Shown here: positions 22,501 to 35,873 of the stretch, piece by piece
Layout: every line of letters begins with the position of its first letter
Position numbering within the stretch: the first letter of the stretch is position 1
Assembly: GCA_003024785.1 (NCBI GenBank)
Contig: PUQB01000065.1
Coordinates: 77,501-141,500 of the forward strand
DNA: 64,000 nucleotides
Reading direction: 5' to 3'
From: Selaginella tamariscina
Lineage: Eukaryota > Streptophyta > Lycopodiopsida > Selaginellales > Selaginellaceae
Notes under the pieces: generated by a model
What the model saw: only the letters and a program-made list of their open reading frames with translations
Told to the model about the DNA's origin: nothing
Databases searched by the model: none
Program-made: the position numbers and the translations under genes

Positions 22501-22855
22501 AATCATGATTTAAGTGCCATAAAGGGATTGTACTCCCGAATGAGGGTGATTCCTCAAGGGGTAAGTCAAGGGTATGTGCAAGGCATGCCTCCTTAAAAGG
22601 GTTAGGGCATGAGGCTGACTAGGTCTTTTGAGGTAGGATCTTAAAGTCTACTCGAATTATCCTTTAAGGTTCAGGGGATATTCATTCTAAGGGACTTAGG
22701 GTAGGATCCTAAGTCTTGTGCCTATTTGGGCATCTGAGTCAGTCTCTAGAGGTTACCTGAAAGACTTAGCATTGCTCATATGGAGTGTTGATGTTGAATG
22801 ACCACTTAATAGCCACGTGTTACCACATGTTGGCCCTTTGGGTAAAAACTCTTAG
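19550..22855 (+). mobile_element. three LTR copies or pieces in direct tandem
   Basis: All run in plus orientation, like the solo LTR at 7037-8758. 19550-20301 is the right-hand part, ending TTGGGTTAAAACTCTAACA. 20302-21855 is nearly complete, lacks the first bases and ends AACTCTGACA. 21856-22855 is a right-hand part starting inside the LTR. The poly-G tract near 20694-20702 is shared with the other copies. No internal coding region lies between them. Confidence 0.85.
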
Positions 22856-25234
22856 GACTGCCTAAAGTGTGAGGTGTTCAGAGTTTAATTAGTTCTAAGT
22901 TCTTAAAGTATATATCACTTTTGATTAACACGTCTATATTTATGCGAAGAGTTGGTCTTGAGATCTATAACTCTTTAAACAACACCTACTTGATAAGCGA
23001 GTGTGAGTTATGGATTCTAATGTCAAGGGTAGCACTCAAAAGGCAACTTTCAAGTTACATGCTAGGTTACTTTACCATATAATTGCCTAGGTTATTTTAT
23101 CTTACAATTGTTTAGATTACTTTACCTTAAGTTTGCATTGGCTAATTTACTAAACACTTGGCAAGTTAGTTTGTTCTAGCTTACAAATTAAGTCTTATGA
23201 AATGGATCATGCGATATGTTAAGTTTGCACATTATTTTTTTTAAATTCTTTTTCTTTAAGGTGATGAAATTGGAATAACACATTATTGAAAACGTGATAA
23301 TGTTTATTAATTCTGGCTCATGTTAAGATTCAATATCGAATTCGGTAATACGGAAAAAGGCTTATGTTCAAATTTGTGTCTTTGACTTCAAAAAAAGGGC
23401 ATATTCAAACATAAGAATGAAACACTACATTATGATGGAAAGTATGGAAAACCAAATCAAATACGTAGTTGATAAACTAGAGAACTTTAACTGATGTTCT
23501 TATTAATCAAGGAATCATTTTTGTTTAAGAGCTTATCCCCATAGTGCAAACAATGTTACATATTTTCAACTTAAAGAGTTAAGAATGAAAATGCACAAGT
23601 GTGCGTTGAATGCCTTCATTATGTAAGTCCTCTACTCAATAAACTAAAAATGTAAACGGTTTTGTAAAATGGGTTTAAACATACACTTGAGTTAAAGAAT
23701 GAAAATGCACAAGTGTGTGCTGAATGCCTTCATTATGTAAGTCCTCTACTCAATAAACTAAAAATGTAAATGGTTTTACAAAATGGGTTTTAAACATACA
23801 CACTTTTCATAGGTACAAAACCAACAGCCATTTTGGAGGTTTAAGTACATGTACTTCCTTATAAAGTTGATATTTATGGGATTTAAACGTTGGTGTCAGT
23901 TTTCAATATCACCTTTATCTTGAAATTGAATAAGGTTATTCAAAAAGTTGATTTTTAGACTCTGCATCATGGTCACAAATGTGAGCACTTAAAAAAATTA
24001 CAAAAGTATGACTTTATTTAACTCAAGGTTTGATAGTGTTTCTTAAGTTTGTTGTCTCAAGAATTGATGGTGTTCCTTGAGTTTCACATATTTATGAAAG
24101 TGTGATGTGGAGTTGTTAAGATAGTTCAAGAAGATAGTCTCCCTTCTCAATAATTATGATCTAAAGTCCCTAGCGTATGATTCGATATTTTGGTTCAAGA
24201 ATATGAGGTTTCTTATCACCTCATATATTGAAAAATTTATACTTTAAACTTTGAAAGTATTTGTAACAGTTTTTTTAAGATTAGTTATAAATAACTTAAC
24301 AAAGTATTGTATAATATCTATTAAATATTCAAATTGGAGTACTCAATATTAAGACTTGATTATGATCACATGGAATGGTTATAATCAAGAGATAGAAAGA
24401 TTCACAGGGGGAACTTGAGTTTAACACTTTAGTAAGGTAGTATTTTAGTATTGTAGCTTGAAACATGATCTTCAAGTTGAGAATTGAGAAAGAATTCTCA
24501 ATACATTATTTGAGGAGCAATATAATACTTTGTGGGATTGCTAGGTGTCTAGAATGAGTGCCATATCTTAGTTCGATATACTGAATAGATACCTTACTTA
24601 TATTTACGGAGTTTAATTGAATTATGAAATATAATTAAAACATGAAATTGGTATGACACTCACTGTTATGATGATATCTTATTAAATTAGTTAAATGAAC
24701 CAAACATTGATTCATGTTTCTTTTTAGTTCTTGAACGGCACCTCAAAATATTAAAAGTAACATTATGTTCCATCTTTAAAACTAAAGTTCAATTCGTATC
24801 AACTAAGTGTATGTCCATATTACAGTTCTTGCATTTTAATAAATTGACACGATTGTAAAGTCATATATAATGTAACAACTTGTCGGTAAAGTTGGATTTG
24901 AGCGTTAGACAATCATTATCAATTTGAAAGTATCAATATCAAAATCACAATTGTTTATATATTAAGCATTAGTTTAAAAGGTGTTTGTTGAAACACTAAT
25001 TGCTGAACCTTTGATTTTTTTGAATTTGAACATCTAGTTTTGGATTCAAATTTGAATATGAACCATCAATTCTTTATTCTAGAATATTCTAAGGAAATAT
25101 TTTAGTGTTGGCAGATACTAACATCAACATCACCTTGGTATATTTTGGTGGTTCATAACACTATGGAGATTCGAAGAAGGAAAGAGATTAAGATAACACT
25201 CAACAATGATGGTAACACACATCAATAATAGGTG
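22856..25234. other. AT-rich intergenic DNA
   Basis: No gene, RNA or element end is recognised, apart from the tandem duplication listed separately. The base composition shifts sharply to AT-rich relative to the LTR on either side. Confidence 0.7.
23577..23805 (+). repeat. tandem duplication of about 113 bp
   Basis: The two copies (starting about 23577 and 23689) share GAATGAAAATGCACAAGTGT and TACTCAATAAACTAAAAATG with few differences. Confidence 0.9.
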
Positions 25235-25546
25235 TGTTAGAGTTTTTACCCGAATGGCCAACATGTGGCTACCCAGTGGCCATTCAGCGTTAACACTCTG
25301 TGTGAGCACACTAAGTCTTCTAAGACAACTTCTAAAGCCTAACTTAGATGCCCAAATAGGCACAAGACATAGGGTCCTACCCTAAGTCCATTATCCCTCG
25401 ACAATAAAAGATAATCCGAGTAAGCTTTAAAATCCTACCCCGAAAGATCTAGTCATGCTCATGCCCTAACCCACTAAGAAGGCATGCTTGCACATACCCA
25501 TGTGATAGAGCCAAGGCATCATGACTTACCCCTTAAGAAATTTAGT

Positions 25547-26197
25547 TGTTGAGGACTCCACAAGCCAGTTGTGGGGTGACTTATGTAGCCTCAATGGTCA
25601 CAAAGATGCTGTTGACAGCTCTCAATCCTAGGGGTCCACACCGGTGGGTCAACCTTTACCTCAAGAGATGCTAGAATGTGTGATGATGGGTAGGGGTTCC
25701 CCTTAGTGTAGTGTTGTTGCCTACTTGGTGTGATACCGTTGGACCAGAAGAAGGGCAAGAGGAGGACGATTGGGAGATGTAGTAAATAGAAGAAATCTAG
25801 ATATATACATTGCATGTCTAAATACAAAATGGCCCCTTCCGTAGAGAAGGTGGAGCAAGATACAAAGAAGAAGATGGATTAGAAGAACCCTGACCCACTA
25901 CTAACCTTCCTGCTATATAGTGGGTTGACTGGTGGTAGAACCTAGGTCTAGGTGGCACTCCCCTACGGGTTTGCCGCCCTTTGACTGAGTCTTGCCCTAT
26001 AGTATTTATGTGCCTCCCTCACGTGTGTTGTCCCAAGTACCTTGGTAATTTATCCAGACGGTCAGATCTAGGCCTCTGTAAGCACCACCTAACATTCATC
26101 ATCGTCGTTCAGTACCTACTTTACCTTCCCCGTTTGGCCCCGCTGCTTGTTCACAACTGGCAGTTTGACGATGGTTAAACCACCGTCAACCAAAATC
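25547..26197. mobile_element. unidentified 0.65 kb insertion in the LTR
   Basis: LTR homology stops after the phrase CCCCTTAAGAAA and resumes at CACCCTCATTCGAGAG. The intervening block matches nothing else in the window. Near its ends the inverted 10-mers GCCAGTTGTG (about 25571) and CACAACTGGC (about 26151) hint at a small TIR element, but no clear target duplication is visible. Confidence 0.4.
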
Positions 26198-27472
26198 ACC
26201 CTCATTCGAGAGTACAACCCCTTTAGGGCGTCAAGGGATACCTTGAACCATGACTAACCCCTAAGGGTTTGAGTGGCTAAGTCATATCCTAGACCTAGGG
26301 TTAGTACTTAATGAAAACATGAGTGTGCACTATAGGCGAACATGAGCGTTTTTGTTAAGTAAACGTCCTAAGACTAGGTTTGCACAACCCTAAGTGCATG
26401 ACCTCATGAGTGCCTCACAAGAGGGCTCTTGCTAATGAGTTAAGTTGTTCAGCTTTAGATCCCAAGAAGTACAACCCTTAGCCAAGTGTGCCTTAGCATA
26501 CCCCAAGGCTTAACACCTTAATGTGAGCACAAGCATGCATGTTTGCCAGAGTATCCAACCCTTAGTGTTGAGCCCATGAGACAACCCCCTAGGACATATC
26601 TTAGGAGCTGTACCATGTGCCATCTAGCTTAGTGTCACATCTTTATGTGACATTGTTTTCCACGATGTGGTTATCATGCCATAGCCCTTTAGATTTAAGA
26701 GTTACATCAAGTGTCACAAAATGGCTCTTAAATGCCAACTTTAGAACCCTTATGTGAACTTCAAGAACTTGGTAAAGAAAACTTGTCAACTAAGATTCCA
26801 GTTGCCCACAATTAGACAAGGACATGGGATGTTGCCTTGCTTAATTATGAGTGTTACACTTAACTTAACGTGGAGGAGGAGGCTAAAGACATGCCTCAAC
26901 CTCTGACCCTTGGAACGTGCAGTCCGACAAGACTTCTCAGGCAGGATTTGTCAACTTAAGAGTATGCTACCCCAAAGGTGGGACGTACCCCTATATTTGG
27001 AAGTTCAGGCATCACAATAAAGGGTTGTGCCTTAATGACACAAGCTATATCTTGCACTGATAAAAGAATAACGAGCTCAGTCATGAACCTAGAAACTTTC
27101 ACGACATATCCTACTTAATATATGTAATAAGAGACCCCCCCCCCTAATTATTTTCCTATTTTGTAAAGTGGGCTAGCACTGAATCTTATTCCCAATGAGA
27201 ATACTTAGTGAGTTTTAACTTAACAACCCATCAACCTCTAAACCCTAACCTAAAGAGTTTAGGACGTGGGGTTAGGTCAACCCTAGGGGTGTTTCCACTC
27301 ATATTCAACATGCTAAACTCATCAAAAACTAACCAATAACCCAACTAAAACATGGAAAATGAGGGTAAAAGTTTTCTAGAAAGTAAATGTTACCTTTGCC
27401 TAGAGTTTTTCGAGGTATCTAGTAACAGTCAGTCAAACTACCCTTAAATAACTAAGTGTACTAAGCAAGGCT

Positions 27473-29070
27473 TGTTAGAGTTTTTACCTGAAGAACCAAC
27501 ACATGGCAACACGTGACTATAAAGTGGCCATTTAGTGTCAAAACCTTGTGTGAGCAACGCTAAGTCTTCCAAAATGACTCTAAGAGTCTAACTCAGATGC
27601 CTTAATATGGTAAGTGACACCCGAACCCTAAAGGATAACTCGAGTAGACTTTAAAATCATGTCCCAATAGACCTAAATAGACTCATACCCTAACCTCATC
27701 AAGGAGACATGTCTCACACATACCCCCGTGACATCATCACTTACCCCTTGAGGAATCACTCTTATCCGAGGGTACAACCCCTATAGGGCGATAAGGAGTA
27801 CCCTAAACCATGACTAACCCCTAGACTTAGGACTAGTACTTAATAAGGAAAGTGACGAGTGTGCGCCGTAGGCAAACCTGAGTGTTCTGCTAAGCAAACT
27901 CCCTAAGGTTAGGTTTGGATAACTTTAAATACACGTCCTTGTAAATGCCTCATGAATGAACTCTTGCTAACAAGCTTAGGTTATTCAACCCTTGGATCCC
28001 AAGGAGAAGACCCCCTCCTTAGCCAAGTGTGCCAATAACACATCCAAGTTAGGAGACCTAACCTTCCATGAGCGAATGCCCAAGGCTTAACACCCTAATG
28101 TGAACACAAGCATGTATGCTTGCTAAAGTATCCAACCCCTTGGTATTGAGTTCATGAGATAACCCCAAAGGGCATGCCTCGGGCATTATAACATGTGTCA
28201 TCTAGCCTAGTGTCACATCTCCATGTGACATTGTTTCCCAAGATGTGAGTTATTATGCCATAACTCCTTAGATTCAAGAGTTGCACCAGGTGTCATGAAT
28301 GTGGCTCTCCAATGCCAACTCTAGAACCCCTTTGTGATCCCTCAGGAACTCGGTAAGGAAAATATGTCAGCTAAGATCCACCCCTATAATTGAACAAGGA
28401 CATAAATGTGCCCTACTTAATTGTGAGTACTACTCTTAGCTTGATGTGGAGGAAGCTAAAGACAAGCCTCAACCTTTAACCCTTGAAATGTGCAGTTCGA
28501 TAAGACCTCCCAAGCATGGATTTGCCAACGTTAAGGGTAGGTTACCTTGGAAGGTGAGATGTACCCCTATTATTTGGAAGTTGAGGCGGCACAACAAAGG
28601 TTTATGCCTTGACAACAAAGTTAAAGCTTACACCAATATAAGAACGAGCTCTTCATGAACCTAAGAACTCTCGTACTACATACTATACCTTATTTATGTC
28701 CCCCCCCTATATGTGTAAGTGGGATGGCACGAAATCCCAACCCCTTAGTTACTAAACCCTACCCAAGGGGGTGGGGGGTTAGGGCAACTCTAGGGGTGTT
28801 CTTAACCCTATTTAACATGTCGAACTCATTTGCATTAACTGATAAACCTAACTCGAACGTCAAATCGGGAGTGAGTTTTTTAAAAGGTAAGTTTTAGCTT
28901 CGCCTAGAGTTTCTTACAAATACTTAATGACATCAGCTAGACTATCACTAAATACCCAAGTGCACTAACAGGCATGTTTCCTACTACGTTTAGAATCTAT
29001 CAACATATTACAGTAAGTAACAATAGTCAACCTTTAAATTAAAGGGTCAAGTCATAGTAAAACTATGACA
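27473..29070 (-). mobile_element. nested solo LTR
   Basis: It begins TGTTAGAG, ends ACTATGACA and interrupts the older LTR. The flanks AGGCT and TGGCT share four of five bases, which fits an eroded 5-bp target duplication. It carries no internal region. Confidence 0.8.
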
Positions 29071-29171
29071 TGGCTGTTTTTTAATACATCTAAGGCTTGT
29101 CAACATAATTTAATAGGTAACAATAATTAACTCTAAAGTAAAAGTAAATGTCATAGTAAAAACTATAACAC

Positions 29172-29640
29172 TCTCTGCCTTTGAAAATGTCAACGTCCTC
29201 ATTGACAAATAACACTAACTCCAAAACTAGATAATGTTAGAAAAAATTAATTAGAACTAACATATCACTCTATGCGGAGTTAGCAAAAATTTCACATAAT
29301 TTTTATTATTCCCCTTGCATTACGTGAAGCTAAGTATTTTATAACCATTATTCACTAAGTCGTAAACTCAGCTGCCAGAGGCACCACTTGTGACATGAAG
29401 TCACCTTGAGACCTTTGTATGTTTACAAAGTCTATCACCTGACGTAAACAACATAATGGTTAATTTTTTTACTTAACTAAAATTTATATTAAAGGCTTCT
29501 AATTAATGTTGACTGTCAACCCCTAAGTTAATAAGAAATAAAGCCTTGGTTTATTCTTTAATTTTTAAAAACACTTGACAACTCTGTCATCAAGTGCATA
29601 AAAAACAATTTGAGTCCATCTCAAATGCTTAACTCAATAC
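29172..29640 (-). mobile_element. internal 3' remnant of a chromovirus
   Basis: This parallels 13200-13600 of the better copy (GCCTTTGAAAATGTCAACGT, then the CTCAGCTGCC region), but homology fades before any coding domain. It is a fossil end piece. Confidence 0.8.
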
Positions 29641-32600
29641 TTTCACGTTTTTTTTTAATTTTTTAATGATTCCACATCTCCACATGTTACAATATTATTT
29701 CTGCATCTCTCAGTGTTTCTCATTCCCCTTTGCATAAGGGTTTGTTACTATACCTATCCCCTATTAGTGTATAGCTCCGCTAAACTAGGTATGAGATGTT
29801 TATCGAAATCAATCTCTTTTCCAATATGAGAGTACTATTTTTGAAATCTTATTCCTTGTAAACATGTCAATATAGCCAAAGGCGATCAGAGAGGCACATA
29901 GTTATACACATGTATACAACAAGGTCATACTAACCTAAAATTAGCCCATTCACTTGATGTATTATTCATTCCCATGGGAATCAAATTCAGATTAAATCTG
30001 CAACCAAGTGTCATAACATTACCATTCGACTTTCACAATCGACTTTGTACTCTTTTAAAATACTGATTAGTTCACAGAGTAAATATAAGTTAACATAGTT
30101 TTTTAACAAACCAATGTGAAAACTAAGAAACTCAACTTATATCTAGTGCCTCAATTGACAATCTCTAGATATCACATGTCTCAACTGACCTGTTCGTATT
30201 TTATTCATTCCCTAAAAAGCACAGTAATTAGGTTCATTCAATAGTTCTTAACTCTTTATCTCACTAAATTTTAAAACTTAGTTCCCATGAGTCTCCATGA
30301 ACTCGTAATATTGCACACCTCGGTAACATTACATTCATTTTCAACTCTCAAACTAATTATGTAAACATTTCCCCCAAAATTATAATGAAATATAACTTCT
30401 TCACTAAATTTATATAAGTGGTCCAAGGACGCCAGGTTTTAATATATAAAGGAGGTTAGGGTTAGGGTTTTTACATTCCAGTTCAACACTAGTTATTATT
30501 GGCCAATCTATTCTAATACTAAACAATTAGTATACCTTCTTCTTTTTCTTTTTTATTAAAAGATTGTGTTTGTTATCTGTTATAAGCTTTGGCATACATG
30601 GCCTATGGATCTAAGATTCTTAAATAACAACATGACTTACCATGAGTTTTATTCTATACAACATGCTTGTAACCATAACAAAACCCTAACTTGGTGTAGA
30701 ACTACCCCATTGCAGCAAATGTGAAAGCATCTTTACAATAATAACACTCTTGCATGTGAAGACATCTTTATAATAATAACAACACTTTTGCATGTGAAGA
30801 CATCTTTACAATAATAACAACACTCTTGCATGTGAATACACCAGTCTAGCCATGAGTGTGCAAAGTATGGTATAAAGTTGCACAGCTAAGTCCTAATTGC
30901 CTTGCAATGTCCTTCACCTTATCATATTATATATTACAATAAGCCACATAGTTAAAGAATCTTTTACGAATAAAACCCAAAAAATCATGCACAACCATAA
31001 TTATTAATATCATTTTGTTAGCAAAAATAAATAAGAATCATAATATTTATAAAGTAAAGGTGCAAAGGGCATTCTTCTTTCCCAATTTCTATATAACAAT
31101 TAATTAATTTGTAAACAATAAAAATATAACATCTTATCACATAGCATCTTTTTAATTTAACATAAAATAAATGAAAACCCCTTTCAATCTATGAACCAAC
31201 AAGTACTTGCAAATAACAAGATATTATATACAAAGCCAATGCAACACATAATAAAAATAAAAAACTTAGATTTTATATTATAATCCTGGAAAATATTTTT
31301 TTTAACTCCATACAGATTTTTGACATGTTCTCTAATGCTCACTTTGTTAATCAAAATGGCTTAAGAAGTGAAATAATTATTCAATTCGTGAGCAAGTTGG
31401 TCATAAAGTATTCACTTTATTACTTGACATGGTCATAAAATGATACGACATTTCACTTCATGAAGCACAAAATAAGATAGTTCTTTACTATGTAAATTAA
31501 CTGGGTCACGAAGTGAACAATCCAATAAGGGACATGTATGCATGTATGAATATTTTGCATTACATGATGTAAATGCATTCATACATCAAGTCTATTCATG
31601 AGTGCCATGCATGCATATATCATACCATGCAACATAACGTTGCATTTAAAATGATAATTTCACACTTCTTTAAAAATGCCATTATACATCAAATTCACAG
31701 TGAAACGTTTTGCTTTTCATATTTGGAAATTAGGAAAGTTCAAATATGCATTATCAAATACTTTATATAAACACTAAATACAATCTATATTTATGTGAAC
31801 GTTTTCATACTTACATATATTGTACAACGTTTCTTACTACCTCCTACATATAAATTTCGCATGCACATACGTATATATACCAAATTTTATAATAATAGTA
31901 CTGTGTAGGTAAAAGTTATAATAAACCTGTGCCTGTCGTTAGGTAAATCCCCAAGCATATATACCGGACTATGGTTAAATAGCATGAGGCTCCGATATTG
32001 GGAAATAATTGATAATATTACGTTTTACACTGTACACATGTATATTAGCTTATACCCATTTAAATTTGGATATTTATGTCTATATATATGGCTTGTAAGA
32101 AGGATGTATATATATAATTATACATATGTTTACATTAGGTTTCAAACGACCACTAAGTTTCATGACTATAGTTCTCTCTATATGTATATATATGAAAGAC
32201 GTTGTGCATGTCTGAGTATATATTTTATGAATATAAATATGTGTGTGTGTGTGTGTGTGTGTGTCGCGGTACCTATCAGATGCCTATATTCTATATTAAC
32301 GCACACACACACTCTCTCTCTCTCTCACACACACACATTTTGTCCTAACCTGAATTCTATTTTGAACCATCATTTATTTTCAAACATTAATTATGAGTAC
32401 TTAATAACAATTATTAAATCTTAATAACTAATATTCTTTTATATTTGGTTCCTTTCTCACACTCAACAACGCATACTTGTGCACAAAATCAACCTCAATA
32501 TGTTTTATAAAAAAAATTATAATGATTGTGGTAGTTTTGATGAACATTTTATGAACATATATATAACTTTGTGTTTAAAATAGAAGTCTAACGAATGTGG

Positions 32601-33746
32601 CTTTTCCACTCGTATTGCATAAATAAAGAAAACGTATGTTTCCATTTGCAGGAACTTAGTGAAAAATATTAATAAATATATATTACTATAATAATGTAGA
32701 CATTGTAATATATTATCCCCCTTACTATTATTTCTCACTAAGTATTATTATTACTTTGTAATATATTATATAACTTATTATTATACTTTTAGTATATACA
32801 CGTATGATAATGTAAAAATTATAAAATTATATATATAGTAGATCTCTTTTCTTTTATTTTATCATAATAATTAACAAGATAGCAAGCATGTAGTATACTA
32901 ATATAAATCTCTTGTTTGTTAGTAATAAATAAGAAAAATAATTAAATAGATTAATCAGAAGTATTCAAATATCTATTTACTTCAGCACGTTACATGAGAA
33001 AATTTAAAGAATGATAAATTTGTATATAAATAATTTTACACTTTAATTGTATTCATGCAGCAAACACTTAAGACAGGTATTATAATGAAAATGTGAGACT
33101 TATAATTACATTATTGTTTAAGTTAAATTTACACAGCTGTTATGTTTTAATTCAATTTATTTATTTAAATGGCATTTAAATATGTCTCTCCTAACTTAAT
33201 AAAAAAAATAATAAAATTATGTTCATTTCACATTTTGTTTTTTTATTGATTATACTAGTTCCTAACTATTAATCAACCTACAAAGGTCTTAATAAAAATT
33301 TAAAATTTTTTAATTAATTAAATGATGTAAATCTCATCCAATCTTCTGCTATATATTTTTTAAGATATCATTCTTAATGCAGTTATAACTAGTATCAACA
33401 CTTTTATATGTCAAAATTAAACTTAAATTACGTTAAACCTAAAAATTAGATTTTTTACACAACTTAAGTAGACATTTTGGATTGGAAAATTAAATCTCTT
33501 TAAGTATGTTAAAAGTTATATGAATGAGTTATAAATCAAAACTTAACTTAAGTTCAAATTTTTGAGAATCTAGTATAAATTGAAATATTTAAGTATGAAG
33601 ATTAATAAATTAACACAAAGAAAATATAAATAAAAAACATAATACATAGTAAGAAAAAATATAAACTATTAAATTAAAAGTAATTGGTAATAATTTTATA
33701 AGGTATATATATATCCTATTTAGGGTAGCTTTTTGTCCTTGTAGCA
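29641..33746. other. AT-rich intergenic DNA
   Basis: No gene is supported. The stretch contains three tandem copies of a 40-45 bp unit (30723-30840), one TTAGGGTTAGGGTTT patch near 30458, and GT, CA and CT microsatellites at about 32240-32338. Open stretches here (for example 31984-32424) are low-complexity and repeat-driven. Confidence 0.7.
30723..30840 (+). repeat. three tandem copies of a 40-45 bp unit
   Basis: Each unit contains CATCTTTA(C/T)AATAATAACA followed by CTCTTGCATGTGAA, with small differences between copies. Confidence 0.9.
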
Positions 33747-35873
33747 ATGTCTTGGCAGATCAGGCTGGCACGGATCTCAAGGACCTTACAGAGGAGCCGT
33801 TAGATGGCATCGATTTCAAAGTCGACGAGAGCAACATGCAGCACATATGCCTGATTCTGTCCCCTGCGAGAGGCCCATACAAAGGTTTGAAACTCCATTT
33901 AAACGTAGAGATTCCCCGTGGATACCCTGCTTCTCCACCGGAGATCACAATTGACACGCTTGTCGATCACCCCAATGTTTTCAAAGGCTATCGTAATAGC
34001 AACTACATATGTTGCAGTATCCTCAAGGAGAACACCTTTGATGAAGGTGTACCCGTAGGCTACACTCCCTTATATAAGCTCAAGTACGTATTCCTTCAGC
34101 TCCTGAGCTTCTTTGCGAGTGACAACATTGAGCAGGTCCTTAACTACAAAATTGACCTTGAAAAGTATGTAAAGTATGTGGGTGACATTTCTCGTTCTAT
34201 TGCGAATGTGAAGAATTTCTCATGTAAATCTTGTGGATTTAACATCAAGTTTTCAGCTGTGGAGGTTGCAGGAGAGGATAAGGTTGTCGAGGTTGCAGGA
34301 GAAGATAAGGTTGTTACAGGAGAAGACCCCACGTACCGTGCAGCGTTGCTCAGGCTTGTCTTTGAGAGACTGGACATGGGAAGCATACAAGAGATTGTGG
34401 ACAGGCTTCCGGATGAGATACTCATGAGAGAGGAGTTTAAGGAGGTGAGAGAGGTTGTGGACAAGTACCTCTTGGAGAGGTCTTTGTTCTGTTTCTGGCT
34501 GCGGAAAGGGTTCAAGGAATGTGACACAGTACTAGGGCTCGGAGTCGGATCTTACTCGGGGATGGGCGGGAGGTGGAGGCCAGCGGTTACAGCAATGGAC
34601 TTGCTCTCGTACGAAGCTTACAGTGTGTACAAGGTCAGGAAGGGAGGGAGAGGTGCTGAGTTTGAACATTTTTTGCCTGTCGTGTTGGACGAGGAACACT
34701 ACGCAAGGGCAAAAGCCCTAATAAAGTCTTCGCTGTTGGAGCTCACTAGGAAAGAGGGCCGAGGTGTATGGGATAGCAACACTGTCTTGGAAACAATCCC
34801 GGTGTTGATGAACCAGATGGTGCTAATGCTTGTAGACTCTTGCAGTGAACATGAGGATGTACTGAGACCGTCGGGGATGAGGAGCTTCAAGATCGTGGAG
34901 TTGGGAAAAGCCTCGGAAAAGGCCTTGGGTACATATTGCCTTTTGTTTCACTTGTTCTTAAGACTGGTGAGAGAAGATCCTGAACTAGAGAGAAAAATAG
35001 AGCGCAAGGTGAAGGATTTCATTAGCGATATCGAGCTGAGGAGCAAGGAACATGTTCCAGACCTTGGAGAGTTTCTGACATACTTGCTCGTCTACAAGGG
35101 GTGGAATGGTCGAAGGTGTGCAGGATTTTCTGGGGCGAGTGTGACAAGGAAGGTCCTTTGGAACCTACCTTGAACCGGACGGCTTCCCTTCGGAGATGCG
35201 ACTGAGACAGACGTTTGAGGAGTGCAAACCCAAGTTGAGGCTGCTCATGTTCCAGGTGAAGTTTTTCAGTCTGACTAGGTCTATAGAGAGGGAGCTGGAC
35301 AAGTGGTATGGATTTCCGAGGAACACGGGCTCCATGCTGGAGACAATCAAGGAGATTTACCTGGTCAAGGACTGGGATGAATTTTACAAGGTGATTGGGA
35401 TGCCTCTTCCCAATGCAGGGAGCTGGAAATGGGATGTGGTGCAACTGCTAAAGAGGGCTATCAAGTCCAGCGAGAGGAGAGGATACCACAAAGTCAGATA
35501 CTCGATAAACGACCTCTACAAGATGAGAAAGAGACTCGAGCCGGCCTGTCCGCCTCCGGAGGGCTGGACTGAACAAGCATGTTCGGATCCCATACCCAAA
35601 CTGAGTTTCTTCCCAGAAGATCAGAAACCACCTGTGCAACAGCATAGAGGTAGAGGTTTAGATGTTCAGGCTCTGGGTAGAGGCAGGGCATCTCCACTTG
35701 CCAATGTCAACACAAATAGAGGAAGGGCAGGCAACTTGATCCCGGGTAGAGGCAGGGCGAACGTGATCCCAGGTAGGGGCGCAGCCACTCATACACCCAC
35801 ACGTTCCACTTCAGGAAATGCGTCGAATGGAGGTGGAAGAAACAATATTTACAACTTGCTACTGGATGATTGA
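33747..35873 (+). pseudogene. E2 (UBC-fold) protein with long C-terminal region and RG-rich tail
   Basis: The N-terminal 150 residues form a UBC fold: LHLNVEIPRGYPASPPEI, then HPNVFKGYRNSNYICCSIL, where HPN followed by Cys is the E2 active-site signature, then a C-terminal helix region. Next come about 300 residues of helical sequence that I cannot name (YEHFLP-type block, LETIPVLMNQMVLMLVDSC, SEKALGTYCLLFHLFLRLV). The tail has repeated GRGRA and IPGRGRA. I recall similar UBC-plus-long-tail proteins mainly from fungi and some seed-free plants; this is unverified. There are no introns. The frame breaks at about 33775 (so that the only good ATG, at 33747, reads MSWQIRLARIS before the shift), near 35100 and near 35150. 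I therefore call it a decayed copy, unless these are assembly errors. The final segment ends at 35873. It would act as a ubiquitin-conjugating or UEV-like protein if functional. Confidence 0.65.

Larger units (their letters stand above)
25235..29171 (-). mobile_element. old LTR carrying two insertions
   Basis: The older LTR starts TGTTAGAGTTTTTACC at 25235 and ends ACTATAACA at 29171. Removing the nested LTR (27473-29070) and the foreign block (about 25547-26197) leaves about 1.69 kb, the length of the complete solo LTR. It continues at 29172 into internal element sequence, so it is the 3' LTR of a minus-strand copy of which only the 3' end remains. Confidence 0.8.

Noticed and set aside
20302-22855. 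A second internal retrotransposon body between the tandem LTRs
   Set aside because: The LTR pieces abut directly, with no gag-pol sequence between them.
31984-32424. 146-codon open frame in AT-rich DNA
   Set aside because: It crosses GT, CA and CT microsatellites and has no recognisable domain.
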